From assembly GCA_022059125.1 (NCBI GenBank), contig JAEUWY010000002.1, positions 4,898,001 through 4,962,000 of the forward strand: a stretch of DNA of 64,000 nt, read 5' to 3'. Position numbers and translations under genes: made by a program. Shown here in pieces: positions 48,314-60,668 of the stretch. The notes under the pieces are model-generated. The model was not told the origin of the DNA, searched no databases, and was given only the letters and a program-made list of their open reading frames with translations. The first letter of the stretch is position 1; each line of letters starts with the position of its first letter. This stretch comes from Corynespora cassiicola (Eukaryota > Ascomycota > Dothideomycetes > Pleosporales > Corynesporascaceae).

Positions 48314-50896
48314 TCAGTGTCTTTCTGTAGTCCATGCGCACTTGAACCCGGCAGGGCCGTTGCGGGGAGGAGAAATTCCCGATTCAAGATGTGCTGGAGC
48401 ATCAAATGGACTCTTCACTTCCTCATGTACACAGTCAGCACCCACCCCCCGGTGGCCGTGCTCACTTTCAGTCCCGACCTCCCCATCTTGCCCCTTCCAA
48501 TCCGGCCCCAAAATCTCGCTCAATCTAACATGCCCTCTTGTGCGAATCCTGCGATCCAGGCTCGGGTGCCACACAAAGTTCGGCACCTGCCACTGCTGCG
48601 TCGTCTCGGGCAACGCAAAAAGCTGCTCACCCCAGATTTCATTGGCTCGGCGCGCATAATGGACGTATTCCTCGGTATTAGAAACCTTTACGAGATTGTT
48701 CTGCTTGATGCGGGATCGACGGGGGCTGAAGAGGACGATAAATTGGGATTGTAACGCCTTAATGACGGTGTCGCGGTGGACGTGCACACCTAAATCACGG
48801 AGTTGGACAACGATGCGTAGGCCGACAGTCCAGCTCAGACGGCCGAGAAGGCCTTGTTGGAGCCAGCGGCGACGGTAATGTCTTTTTGCTGGAATAGGGG
48901 CGAGAATGTGTTGTTCCCTAGTTGCCAGGGGAAGAATGCCTGCACGAAAGCCCCAGACGATCAAACCCTGCTGAAAGGAACCCGGGAAGAGCTGGCGGAT
49001 CGGGTGTATTTTGCTGGTTTGAGGCTTTGTTCCGGGAATATTGAAGTATTTGATACCATGCGAGTCAGTAGCACGCAAACGCTCAGTGGCAAAGTCCAGG
49101 AAGGGTGATTTGGGCAAATGATCAAACTTGCCGCCATTGCGCGGGGCGTACCAACATAGGAGCCAGTAGATCAGCCGTTTTAGCTCCCTCAGCCGCCCTG
49201 TCATCCCAAATCGTCGCAGAATCTCTCGCCAGGCATCGACTGGAATTTGCGCAACCCCAAGCTCCAGCATATGGATAAAGGTGCGTGCAACGAACCGCAA
49301 GTCGTCAAACCGCTCCTGGTTAGATGAAGCTGGCCTATGACGCGGTTTTCGAGGTGAAAGCAGGCCTTTGACCATGAGTATCGACTCAGTGACCACCAGA
49401 ACTCTGTTTGTGCGCATTTCTTGGAGCACTTGCATCATCTGATCAAAATTCCGTGCTCGAATATGGGCTTGGAGAAGCAAATTCCAAGCCTCTCCATTTG
49501 CATCTCTGTGGAACAAGGAGAGCACAGCAAGAGTTCGGCGAGCTTGTGTCCAGTCTCTTTCCCTGAGATAGAAATTCAGTAGCTGCTTCTGTATGTCCTC
49601 GTCGCCAAAAACATCGGGGTGCTGGTCGCTGTCGAGAATGCTTCGCACCAACGTCCAGTTTCCGTCCCTGGCAAACTTCTCCAGTGCCACAGAAAAAACA
49701 CAGCCTTTTAGGGCGATCCCAGCTGATTTCAGAACGTCGAGATTCTTGGGCAAATCCTGCAGAGGCTCTGTCCTCAATGCCATGGTCCGTAAAGCCTGAG
49801 GACCGAGCTCATTCACACCAAGCATTGCCAGCCCCTGAATGACGGACTCGGGGGGGAACGCTCTCGTGGCGAACATCTTGGCGCAAAAAGTGTCGTTGAA
49901 CCTCACAGGAGCAACTTCTTGGCCGCGAAGTCGATTCAAAAGTTCTTCGTTGAATTTTGGTTCCACTGTCCGTGTCGCTAGGTCGGGACCAAGCGGCTCA
50001 GAATGATCCTCGGTATGAATGGGAGTCTGGGCAGACAAGAGCGAGTGTGGAGACATGGCATCAGAGGGGATGTCACGTCGGGCAAGGAATAGAGCATGCC
50101 ATTCGCGCGCTTCGGATATCCGCCCTTGGTCGCAAAGACGGGGCACCACCATGTTGTACAGGTCCTTTTCGTTGCTGGTTCGGTATATCTCTTTGAAAAC
50201 ATCGTACGAATACGGGGTGAAGTAACGGCCGGCTACTGTCGCAATCTGGCATAGAGGGAGCTTCCTGAGCTTCAGCTTGAAAAGGAGGCGGTGGTGCCAG
50301 TTTAGAACCCTCTCTTTGAACCTGGCCGTCTTTACTCGTGGGAGCCAATAGGTCATGCATAGCTCATACAGTCGCGGGTGGATTTGACCAGTTTCTGCAA
50401 GCACCTTGGCCGCGTGGTCAATCACCGGCACCACAAGATCCGGGTGCTCCAAGAATGTCCTCCACAGATAAGCCGCGTCCTGTGTATCGTCCGTGGGTAG
50501 GTTGTAGCCCTGACGTGCATACCAGACCTCGCGAACCCCAGGCTTGCCATGGATCCGCTCGCTAAGCTGTAGACTCTTAGCCCAAATGGCAGCCGGGGAT
50601 TGTCCGTCAATGTTGCCCAAGGTGTTGTCCGTGGCAGCGGTCGCGTCGAGCTTCTGCGCCGGCTGGGGTATGTTCTTTGGAACGAAGGAAGTCCTTTGTC
50701 CCGGCTTCCATTTCAGCGGACTATAAGTGAGCTTCCGGGCGCCCGAATTAGAGGAGTAATGGTGTCGTGGAGGGTTTGCACTGCAGCAATTGAACGCGGG
50801 AGCGCATGCTGGCGGGAGGTCGGGGGCATTGACGATTGCACGGAGGAGTCTCAAAGCGGACGGGCTGGCGAGGAGCCTGTCCAAGGCCGATGGCAT
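48314..50896 (-). CDS. Mitochondrial PPR-like protein
   Basis: A single 860-codon frame with ATG at 50896. The N-terminus is Arg/Ser/Ala-rich without acids (LASPSALRLLRAIVNA), as in mitochondrial targeting sequences. The body is almost wholly helical, with repeated pairs such as DWTQARRTLAVLSLFHRDAN and ARNFDQMMQVLQEMRTNRV that fit degenerate pentatricopeptide motifs of about 35 residues. Fungal PPR proteins bind organelle transcripts and act in their processing, stability or translation; the target RNA is unknown. The last ~160 residues (from about residue 700) are basic, then acidic, and lack repeats. It diverges from the COX7-type gene with only 263 bp between start codons, consistent with co-expression of mitochondrial genes. 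Confidence 0.8.
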   Translation of the reverse strand: MPSALDRLLASPSALRLLRAIVNAPDLPPACAPAFNCCSANPPRHHYSSNSGARKLTYSPLKWKPGQRTSFVPKNIPQPAQKLDATAATDNTLGNIDGQSPAAIWAKSLQLSERIHGKPGVREVWYARQGYNLPTDDTQDAAYLWRTFLEHPDLVVPVIDHAAKVLAETGQIHPRLYELCMTYWLPRVKTARFKERVLNWHHRLLFKLKLRKLPLCQIATVAGRYFTPYSYDVFKEIYRTSNEKDLYNMVVPRLCDQGRISEAREWHALFLARRDIPSDAMSPHSLLSAQTPIHTEDHSEPLGPDLATRTVEPKFNEELLNRLRGQEVAPVRFNDTFCAKMFATRAFPPESVIQGLAMLGVNELGPQALRTMALRTEPLQDLPKNLDVLKSAGIALKGCVFSVALEKFARDGNWTLVRSILDSDQHPDVFGDEDIQKQLLNFYLRERDWTQARRTLAVLSLFHRDANGEAWNLLLQAHIRARNFDQMMQVLQEMRTNRVLVVTESILMVKGLLSPRKPRHRPASSNQERFDDLRFVARTFIHMLELGVAQIPVDAWREILRRFGMTGRLRELKRLIYWLLCWYAPRNGGKFDHLPKSPFLDFATERLRATDSHGIKYFNIPGTKPQTSKIHPIRQLFPGSFQQGLIVWGFRAGILPLATREQHILAPIPAKRHYRRRWLQQGLLGRLSWTVGLRIVVQLRDLGVHVHRDTVIKALQSQFIVLFSPRRSRIKQNNLVKVSNTEEYVHYARRANEIWGEQLFALPETTQQWQVPNFVWHPSLDRRIRTRGHVRLSEILGPDWKGQDGEVGTESEHGHRGVGADCVHEEVKSPFDAPAHLESGISPPRNGPAGFKCAWTTERH

Positions 50897-51159
50897 GAAA
50901 ATCGCTAGAGCAAAAGAACGGCGGCGGGATCCATGCGGCGTGAAGAAAACGCGAAAAGGCCTGGCAATGCGCGCTCGAGCTCGCGGGTCGAAGCTTCAAA
51001 TTGGGGCCCTCACATTTTGGCTGACTAAGGGCCGCCAAGGCGCAGGGCTCCCAGCAGTCGTCTCGCATCACCCGATGTCTTCACTCCGACCGACATCACC
51101 CACCACCAACCCACCAATTGCCCCCGCGCGACCAACACTACACCTCTCCACTCTTCACA
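50897..51159. promoter_or_regulatory. Short bidirectional promoter of two mitochondrial-protein genes
   Basis: 263 bp between the ATGs of the PPR-like gene (minus) and the COX7-type gene (plus). GC-rich, with a CACCACCAACCCACC pyrimidine-rich tract leading into 51160. No named factor site is evident by eye. The spacing leaves little room for separate promoters. Confidence 0.65.
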
Positions 51160-51680
51160 ATGGCCGGGTACGTTACCATTGCGGTTGCCGGAGCTGTCGC
51201 AGGCGCCCGCGCCGCCCCCGACGGGCCCCTCGCTCCTCGACACGTCCACCGCCCATACGCAGCCCGATACTGACGCCATGCAGCTGGATTTACCGCGAGA
51301 ACAGGGTCCCTGCCTACCAAAGGGAATTCCAGAAGCACGACGGCGTGCGTCTGTGGGAGAAGGTGGGTGAAGCAGCTGTTCAACAAGAGCCTGGGCCCGA
51401 TTCAAAACCGCTGGGAATATATTGTGGGCTCGACGAGAGCTACCAATTGCGGCTCGCCATCTCTCTGCGCATCTTTTCAGGACAGAAAGCTAACGTTTAA
51501 TCCTTCTTAGTGCCGCGGAAAGTGGATGATCCCCGCCTACAAGGTCGTCCTCTTCGGCAGCTTCAGCGCCAGCATGTACATGATGGGCCGCCTGGTCCTC
51601 GTACGTCGACTCAATCCCCCCCAACCCGCTCTGCAACTGACCGCACCCAGGGACACAAGACTTGGTTCGGAAAGAACTAG
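51160..51680 (+). CDS. COX7: Cytochrome c oxidase subunit 7-type small protein (four exons)
   Basis: Four exons, 51160-51167, 51284-51362, 51511-51600 and 51651-51680, close exactly to 68 codons. The start exon is only 8 nt (ATGGCCGG). Introns have GTACGT, GTGGGT and GTACGT donors and CAG, TAG and CAG acceptors, with a CTAAC branch in intron 2. The product reads MAGW, ENRVPAYQREFQKHDG, LWEK, then a single membrane segment (PAYKVVLFGSFSASMYMMGRLVL) and GHKTWFGKN. The VPxxQxxFQxxDG signature followed by one TM helix matches the subunit VIIa/Cox7 family, an inner-membrane subunit of respiratory complex IV. No separate presequence is seen, as in yeast Cox7. The introns make the gene invisible as a single open frame. 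Confidence 0.85.
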
Positions 51681-52319
51681 ACGGCCGTACGGCAATCCAG
51701 GAATTGGGGCTTGAGGTCCGCATGGGACGGCATCGTGGCTAGCTCAATGTACAATCAGTCAACCGAATCTGCATCTCGTCGAGGATTTTCTATGTTCAGC
51801 CAACTTAGACCGAGCTCAGCAATGTAAATGTGAATGCCATGGGCGAGCTTTGCTACTATCATCTCAATCCTTCCGATTTGGCATGCTAGTCAGGGACTTT
51901 GCATGCCAAAAAAGCTTTGCAACTTCGTGCCAGGACTTTCTGCAGCTCATGCGCTTGCCGAATCTGCAATTGACCCCGTTTCCACCGCTACTGGAGCTGT
52001 GGGTTCTCACACTCCCCCTCGGCATCCTGACGTCTGGGCCCTATCCAGCATTTCTTTTTTCTCCTCTCCCACACATGGCTGCGACACGGAAATGCATCCC
52101 GACAGCTTCGTATCACCCTGTCGACCAGCATCGGCCACGACATGGCGTCAGTATCAAAGTCGAGCGACAGCTCGGTGCGATGTGCATGAACGCCTGCTCA
52201 ATGCGGCTAGTGCCAACACCCTGGAAAACGTCAGTCTTGCCGAGCCGAGAACCTTCTCCAACCACCACCGGTTCCCTCCCCAGCATCTCCACATCCAGCC
52301 ATTGTGTTGACAGGACGAG
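51681..52319. other. Intergenic, 5' flank of the CCDC47-like gene
   Basis: 0.64 kb. Plus-strand frames across 51,834-52,310 are compatible with chance. CT-rich stretches before 52320 suggest a promoter or leader; I cannot exclude a 5'-UTR intron (GTCAGTATC near 52,148, TGACAG before the ATG). Confidence 0.5.
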
Positions 52320-53938
52320 ATGGCCGACTTTGTTAAAGGCTTCTTTGGCGGCCAGAAGCCCGTGCAGGCTGCGTCTGGCGGCGACGACGGTATGTGCCCC
52401 TCCCGCACGCCACTCTGCATCGCGACCCAGCAGCCTGGGATCTGGAAGGGGTCGAAATGGCCGAATGCCTCCTCCACGTCTTGCGCAATGTGGGCAGACT
52501 GGTCATGCACACGGCCATTTCCTCCCTTTGGCGATGCGACTGCCTGCGCCGTCGCTCTCGCCCCCACTCTGGGCTATGCGACGAGGACACATTGCTAACA
52601 CCAACCACAGATTTCGCCGACTATGCGGGCGCGCCCGATCCTACGCCGGCTGCCATCTCGTCTTTCACCACCTCGGCGCCTCCCTCCGCGGCTACCTCGA
52701 CGGTGAACCAGGTCCCTTACACCAAATGGTACCGTGTGTGGGAGCGCGTGACGGTCAACGACTTCAAATTGGAGCTGTATATCCTCCCGTTCTTGTTCCT
52801 GGTCATCGTCGTCCATCTCTTTGGCACCCGTAGGAACCGCAAGCGCGCTACCAACTGGATGAAGGCTCATGCGCCCACTCTCCAGCAGGAATTCGCCCAG
52901 GTCGGCTATCTCCGCCCACGGCCATCCGCCGACGATGTCACCTCCATGGGGCTTGTGCAGGCGACCGAGAAGGCCGCCGCCGAGGCCTCCAGCATCGAGA
53001 ACATGATTCGTCAGAAGAAGGCAGATGAATTCACGACATATGCGACGGGACGGCAGAACGTGGCCTTTGTTGATTTCAAGTTGTCTCTGGCTAAGCGGTA
53101 CAACCCCATGATGCAGCTTGGAGAATTCGCCTTGTCGCTCTTCTTCGACAGCATGCCTGCTCCCCAGGAGCGTGCGGAGATGACCTCGTACGTCTTCGAC
53201 GGCCGTGAGGCCCAAATCGTCCCTGGCTACGGCAAGGGCGAGGGCAAGAAGAGCGCCAACAGCACCTTTGATGGCTTTGTGTGGGCTGTTGTCCACAAGG
53301 ACATGATGAAGCGTCTTCGTGAGGACCGCTACGATCTGTCCCTCACCGCGACCAAGGACCACGCCAAACTCCCCGTCTGGTGCACCATCATGAGCGAGAA
53401 CGCCGAAATCACCGAGGCTCTGTTGACCCCTGAGTTGCTCAAGGCAATCCACGATGCCGGTGACAATTTCGAGGCATTGGTCGTTAGCGACCAGCCCATG
53501 GACCAGCCCAAGAAGTGAGTCATTGCCATCTTAACCTCGGCCAACCCATCTGACAAGACCAGGCTCGACGATACTGTCCCCCGTAAGCGCATCAACCTCT
53601 CCATGAAGCTCCAGTCCAGCGCCGAGGCCTACCAGTCTACTCTCCCACTCTTTCAGTACTTCATCCGCCTCCCCGACTTCCTCGTTGCCAATGCCCACTT
53701 CCGTCCCGAAGCCATGCGTCGCATCAAGGCCACGCGTGAGGAGCAAATCACCAAATTGCGCCGTCTCGACGAGGAGGAGAAGGCTGAGGAGCGCAAGCTT
53801 CAGGGCGACAAGGCGAAGAAGGAGAAGCGTGACCAGCTCCTTGGCCGCATGAGCGCCGATGAGCAGCGCAAGTATCTCGACCGCGAGCGCGAGCGAGACA
53901 GCAAGAAGAAGATGAAGAAGACGACTGTCAAAGCGTAG
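52320..53938 (+). CDS. CCDC47/DUF1682 ER membrane protein
   Basis: Exons 52320-52389, 52611-53514 and 53563-53938 (introns of 221 nt with GCTAAC branch and 48 nt) give 449 residues, typical of fungal DUF1682 proteins. An acidic, Ala/Pro-rich N-terminus precedes one membrane segment (LYILPFLFLVIVVHLFG, about residues 78-94), then a conserved cytosolic domain with FTTYATGRQNVAFVDFKLSL, FDGFVWAVVHK and PVWCTIMSENAEITEALLT. A Lys/Glu-rich coiled-coil tail follows (EEKAEERKLQGDKAKKEKRD to the end). In animals CCDC47 is part of the PAT complex that assists membrane-protein insertion at the ER translocon. A like role is expected here by family membership. Splice phases fit and no anomaly was seen. 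Confidence 0.92.
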
Positions 53939-54882
53939 TCTTGTTCTTCCCCTTTCAGTCAGGCTTTGCTATTCTTGTTGGCTTGGATATGTCAATGCCT
54001 TGCGTGGGCATGATTTGGGTGAAATGATTCACGGGTGATGTGCGGGATGGTTGGTGGTCGTCTTATTGTCTACAGATTGTACATTTTGCATAGCTTGGCT
54101 GGAACATGTTGTAAAAGCAGGGCCTTGGGAGCAAATATAAATGGTAATATTGAAAACCCGCCAGACTTTGAGTGATGATTCTTAGGAACTAGAGGGGCCG
54201 ACAAGAGTCAACGTGGGTACAAATATCTCAAGATCGCTACAGATTGCGGCGGGAATACCTCTCATACCATCATAGCATCCAACACTCTTGTCTCCGTACT
54301 GAGGAACCCTGTTATTAAGGTTGGCCCAACTTTCCCATCACTTCTCTTGATCTATTTAGTCTGCAACGCTAGCTTAAAGCACACAATTTCGCAAGCTCAC
54401 TTCCAAAGCTAAAGGCAACCCGCGTCTCGCCTTGAGTAACCTTTCAAAGTGAAATCAAGGACGAATAATGGTATTATATGGTTCCAACACACCTCACGTA
54501 ATGTAGCTTCTAGCCCAATTGAAGCTTTAAATGGGACATCATCATGGATGGAGAGAAAAAAAAAAGTACTTTTAGTAACATGGCATTAAGGAGAGTCCGC
54601 CGCATGTATTCATCTTATCTCATATACCATAACTCATTACTCATACTCATCCATCGCATTCCATCGTCCCAAAAGAAAAAGAAAAACTCCAAAATCAAAT
54701 CCAAGCCAGGTCAAAGGAAAGACTGCCAACACTTCCATCCTCTTCTCTCTCCCCTCCTCCTAGTCTCATCATGAATCTCCACCTCCAACCCTCCATCTCC
54801 ACATTTGTTTTTGGTCCCGAACGATGCAACATTTCACTGAGCTTTGCCAAAATCGTGCAGTTCTAAGTTCATGTGTGGTTTG
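53939..54882. other. Convergent 3' flanks, nothing recognised
   Basis: 0.94 kb between the 3' ends of the CCDC47-like gene (plus) and the chitinase gene (minus). A short A-run near 54,550 and 54,670; no coding frame, tRNA or repeat found. Confidence 0.5.
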
Positions 54883-57181
54883 CTAGTGGCGGCGGCCGGG
54901 GAAATAAGGCTCGTAGTTCTTGTACCAGAAGCCACCGGGGGCGTTTTTCTGGGCCTTTGGCTCTTCGGGCTGCTCGGGCTCCTCCGGCTCTTCAGGTTCC
55001 TCGGGTTCTTCAGGCTCCTCTGGTTCTTCTGGCTCCTCTGGCTCTTCTGGCTCCTCTGGCTCTTCTGGCTCTTCGGGCTCTTCTGGCTCTTCTGGCTCTT
55101 CGGGCTCTTCGGGCTCTTCGGGCTCTTCTGGCTCTTCGGGCTCCTCAGGTTCAGGCTCTCCTGGCTCAGGCTTCTCTGGCTCGGGTTGTTCTGGCTCAGG
55201 TTTCTCTGGCTCAGGCTGTCCAGGCTCTTTTGGTTGCTTGGGCTTCTCAGGCTTCTCGGGCTGCTTGGGTTCCTTAGGCTTCTTGGGTTCTTTGGGTTCC
55301 TTAGGCTTCTTGGGCTCTTTGGGCTCTTTAGGTTTCCCAGGCTTCGGCTTCGGCTTCGGCTTCTTGTCATCCTGAAGTTGCTTGTAAACAGGAACAGGAA
55401 GTTCAGGAATGTCGCTCTCCTGATCGAGGAGCGTTTTGGGAACAGGGAGGTCCGGAATCGGAGGATCCGGGAGCGGAAGGTCTGGAACGGGTAGATCGGG
55501 AACACCGGGAACCTTGGGTGGTACTTCGGGGAGGGGGTCGTCCAGCTCCTTGTTCGCTTCCTGTTCATAGGTCACGGGAGCGTTTGGCTTTGCGGCTGGC
55601 GATCCTGGAGTGGGAGCTGGAACGGGAGGATTCGACATTGGGACCCCGGGAATTGGCAGTCCAGGGGTGGGAACGGGAAGTTCGGGGAGCTCGGGGAGTG
55701 GAAGATCAGGAACAGGATCATCCTCTGTCTCATCTTCACTGCCCGGCGCCTCCTTATCGCTCTTAGTCCCATCAACCAGCACTGACTCATAAGTTTTAGC
55801 TGCGGCCTTTGAAGACGTCAACTCTGCGGCCATCTTCTTCAAATGACCCCAATCATACGTGTCTTCGCCGAGACTCCATGCCATAACACCACCAAGGCCA
55901 TATGTGCTCACGATATCTTCAAACTTGTTTCCAATGAGCTCGGGCGTATCCCATGTCCAGAACAAATCGTTTTCCTTGTCGTGGAAATACTGGCCACCAT
56001 CTTTTTCGTCTGTGATACCGCCTGCGGTCGCCTTTTGCCATGAACCAGCGATATCGGGACCCATACAACCGGTTCCAAATGCGTGCTGACATGCACCACT
56101 GCAGTGATCCTTGGAGACACCGCAGTTACCGTATTGCGAACAGCAGCCAGAAGTGCATTTTGTCATCTTGTCCGGGCCACAGGTGCCGTCATAACTGGGC
56201 ACCAGTTTTGAGGGATCCACCTTGGCCATGTTCTTGCGCTCGAACGTCAGTGCACCTGATGTCAAAGTGTCTTCGCCCGTCACGGGATCTTCGGCTTGCA
56301 CTATGTCGCAGCCCAGGGCTGATGCGCAGTTTTCTTGTGTGGTGAAGTACTTTGCGTAGTAAGCGAAACCAAGATTGATCTTGTCGACCGGGGCGCCAAT
56401 AGCGATGTAAGCTTCTACAGACTCGATGGAGCCAGCGATAGAGGTATGGTGCTTCGTCTTGGTGTCGCGGCGATTCATCAAGTCATAGGACATGAGATTG
56501 ATGAAGTCGATCTCAGCCCAAATCGCCGGGCCATTCTCTGGCGTGTAAGCAATCATGTCACCCGTCTTCCCGGGAACAGCAATAGAAAGAAGTTTATCCT
56601 TGCCGATGGCGGTTCGTATGGCTGCGAGTAACTTGGGATAGGCATCGATTTCGTGCGTTTTTGCCGAGTTGGGGATGGATTTGTAGTCTGCGCCGTTGCC
56701 GCCAGGATATTCCCAGTCGATATCTGTTTCTATCAGAAATCGTCCATTTGTTGTTCTTGGAATAGATCAAATCTTACCAACTCCGTCAAGATTGTGGGTT
56801 GCTACCATAGCCTTGATGTCGTTAGCCATCTTCTGAATGCCTGCCTCGGTTTTGGTGGCTTCATGGAAGCCGATAGTATCGCCCCATCCGCCCACAGCCA
56901 CCATGACTTTGGCATTGGGATACTCAGAGCGAATTGTAGAGATTTCCACGTGCGGGGTGTAGGCCGCTGTGTTGTTTGCCTGCGCAAAGGCAAGAACCAC
57001 ATGGTCGATACCTGCCCTGTCCGCGGGACTATTTGGCCTGTCTGGATGCCATCTGTAAATTCGGTCAGAATATTTCAAAATTGAGAGATACCGAGAGCTC
57101 GTACTCGTCATAGTACATAAGAAAACGAGCATGCGATGATGCCGTTAAAGTTAAAGCTGTAAAAAGCGTCTGAAAACGCAT
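54883..57181 (-). CDS. Secreted GH18 chitinase with chitin-binding insert and Pro/Glu tail
   Basis: Exons 57181-57105, 57052-56778 and 56723-54883 give 730 residues. Residues 1-18 are a signal peptide (FQTLFTALTLTASSHA). The GH18 barrel has WHPDRP, VMVAVGGWGD and the active site D115-G-V-D118-I-D120-W-E122 with Glu122 as acid; the E codon lies five residues beyond the exon 2/3 junction. NLMSYDLM and MAWSLGEDTYDW follow. A hevein-type CBM18 with eight Cys (about residues 298-337, CCSQYGNCG) is inserted between GH18 strands. From about 420 a linker of PxLPxP motifs passes into KPKEPK and then EEP repeats, ending GGFWYKNYEPYFPGRRH. It should hydrolyse chitin outside the cell or in the wall. The exon 1 donor was set at GTACGA since only this yields the family's YYDEWHP join. 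Confidence 0.92.
54961..55150 (-). repeat. Coding microsatellite of Glu-Glu-Pro repeats
   Basis: Near-perfect 9-bp units (GGCTCTTCN on the plus strand) encode about 20 consecutive EEP triplets in the chitinase tail. Third-base variation of GAG/GAA and CCC/CCT/CCA codons alternates, which points to old expansion by slippage. The opposite strand has a long Gly/Ser frame that is only its shadow. Confidence 0.9.
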
Positions 57182-58419
57182 AGTGTGGTGATTGTTTCAA
57201 AGTCTGAATTGGTGTACAGAACGTGGAAGTAGAGGCTGTACGTTTTGTAGAAGGTTGGAAGAAGAAAGTTGACAATCGGTGAGCGCTGGATGTCCTGTGC
57301 GGTCTAGAGCAAGGAGCGTGCGGTTGCCGTGGGAAGTATATGGCATTCCAAGGACTTTGACTAAAGATCTGCAGGTTGCTAGTAGAAACACTGGGAGCGA
57401 TACCTGGCCTGAGGTCGAGCCGACACTTTCATATGAATATACCCGCCACACGGACGCCCATGTAGAACCGTGGTCTCATAGGTTTCGTGAAAATGGGCGA
57501 ACAAGGGCGTTTACTTCCTTTTCCATAAAGACATTCACACCAGTAATGGAAAGTACGCAGATACAAGGCCATTCCTTTGTTGCTTTACGACTGCTGAATG
57601 GGTACACACCCACCCCGGGAAGCGATCAGGTGCGTTGGAATGAGACCAAGAGACCGAAAGCTTGTCACCGCTCGTACGCGAAGTTGTGGTACCTGCTTGT
57701 GGGCGGAAAGATGACCTTGAACGCGTGATGGTACGTCAGCTTCAACGCTTTGTTTTCTTTTGCAAGCAACTATGGTCTTTGCCAGCATGTACAATGCCTT
57801 AGCCTTTACATGAAACATGACAGCTGTCAGTCGCTGCATCATTGCATACATCTTTCCATACAAGCTGCTACGCGTCTTGGCTCCAAGAATGTAAAGCTCC
57901 GTGGAAGACATTTGTCAAAGTGCAGCACAAGTTCACCTGTGGATCCGAATACGGGCTTTGAAAGAGTCAGTGCGACTACCTGAGCATGGAAAAGACAAGA
58001 CCATGCTTTCCTGGAAAGCAGCAGGGGTGAAATCCTGTATTGCGACACTGTCAATGAATCGCTTGTCAAAGGTTGAGTCCGCTGTGTAACGTGTGGCAAC
58101 CGGCGCAGCGTCGCTTGGAAAGGAACCGTCATCAGACATAACCGATGCGGTATCAAAGTGACAAAAGAGCGATAGCCTACTCTTCATTAATCATACGCCA
58201 AGAGATCGCTATGCATTGCGTTTCCCTCGAAATAGAGTCTAGGGCTGTCCATGGGCACAAAATCCGATCGCGATGGAGGAGTGGGAAAGCCAACAGACGA
58301 GCAGAAAGAAGGAATTACCAATAAGGAAGATTTAAGACACCTACAGGCCCGTGCCTCCCAACCCGCTGAATCGAGATCGAATACGCTGGCAAGTAAACAA
58401 TGAAAATCGCGACATGATG
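57182..58419. other. Intergenic, upstream of chitinase, downstream of oxidase
   Basis: 1.24 kb. Frames on both strands (e.g. 57,279-57,728) lack any family resemblance and overlap each other. The chitinase promoter must lie in the left part; no motif is identified with confidence. Confidence 0.5.

Positions 58420-60668
<2,249 letters not shown>

Noticed and set aside
54920..55375. Gly/Ser repeat frame (plus) and Ser/Lys/Pro repeat frame (minus) over the chitinase tail
   Set aside because: Other-frame readings of the Glu-Glu-Pro coding repeat.
57279..57728. 149-codon plus-strand frame upstream of the chitinase
   Set aside because: No family resemblance, non-ATG start and position across the likely chitinase promoter.
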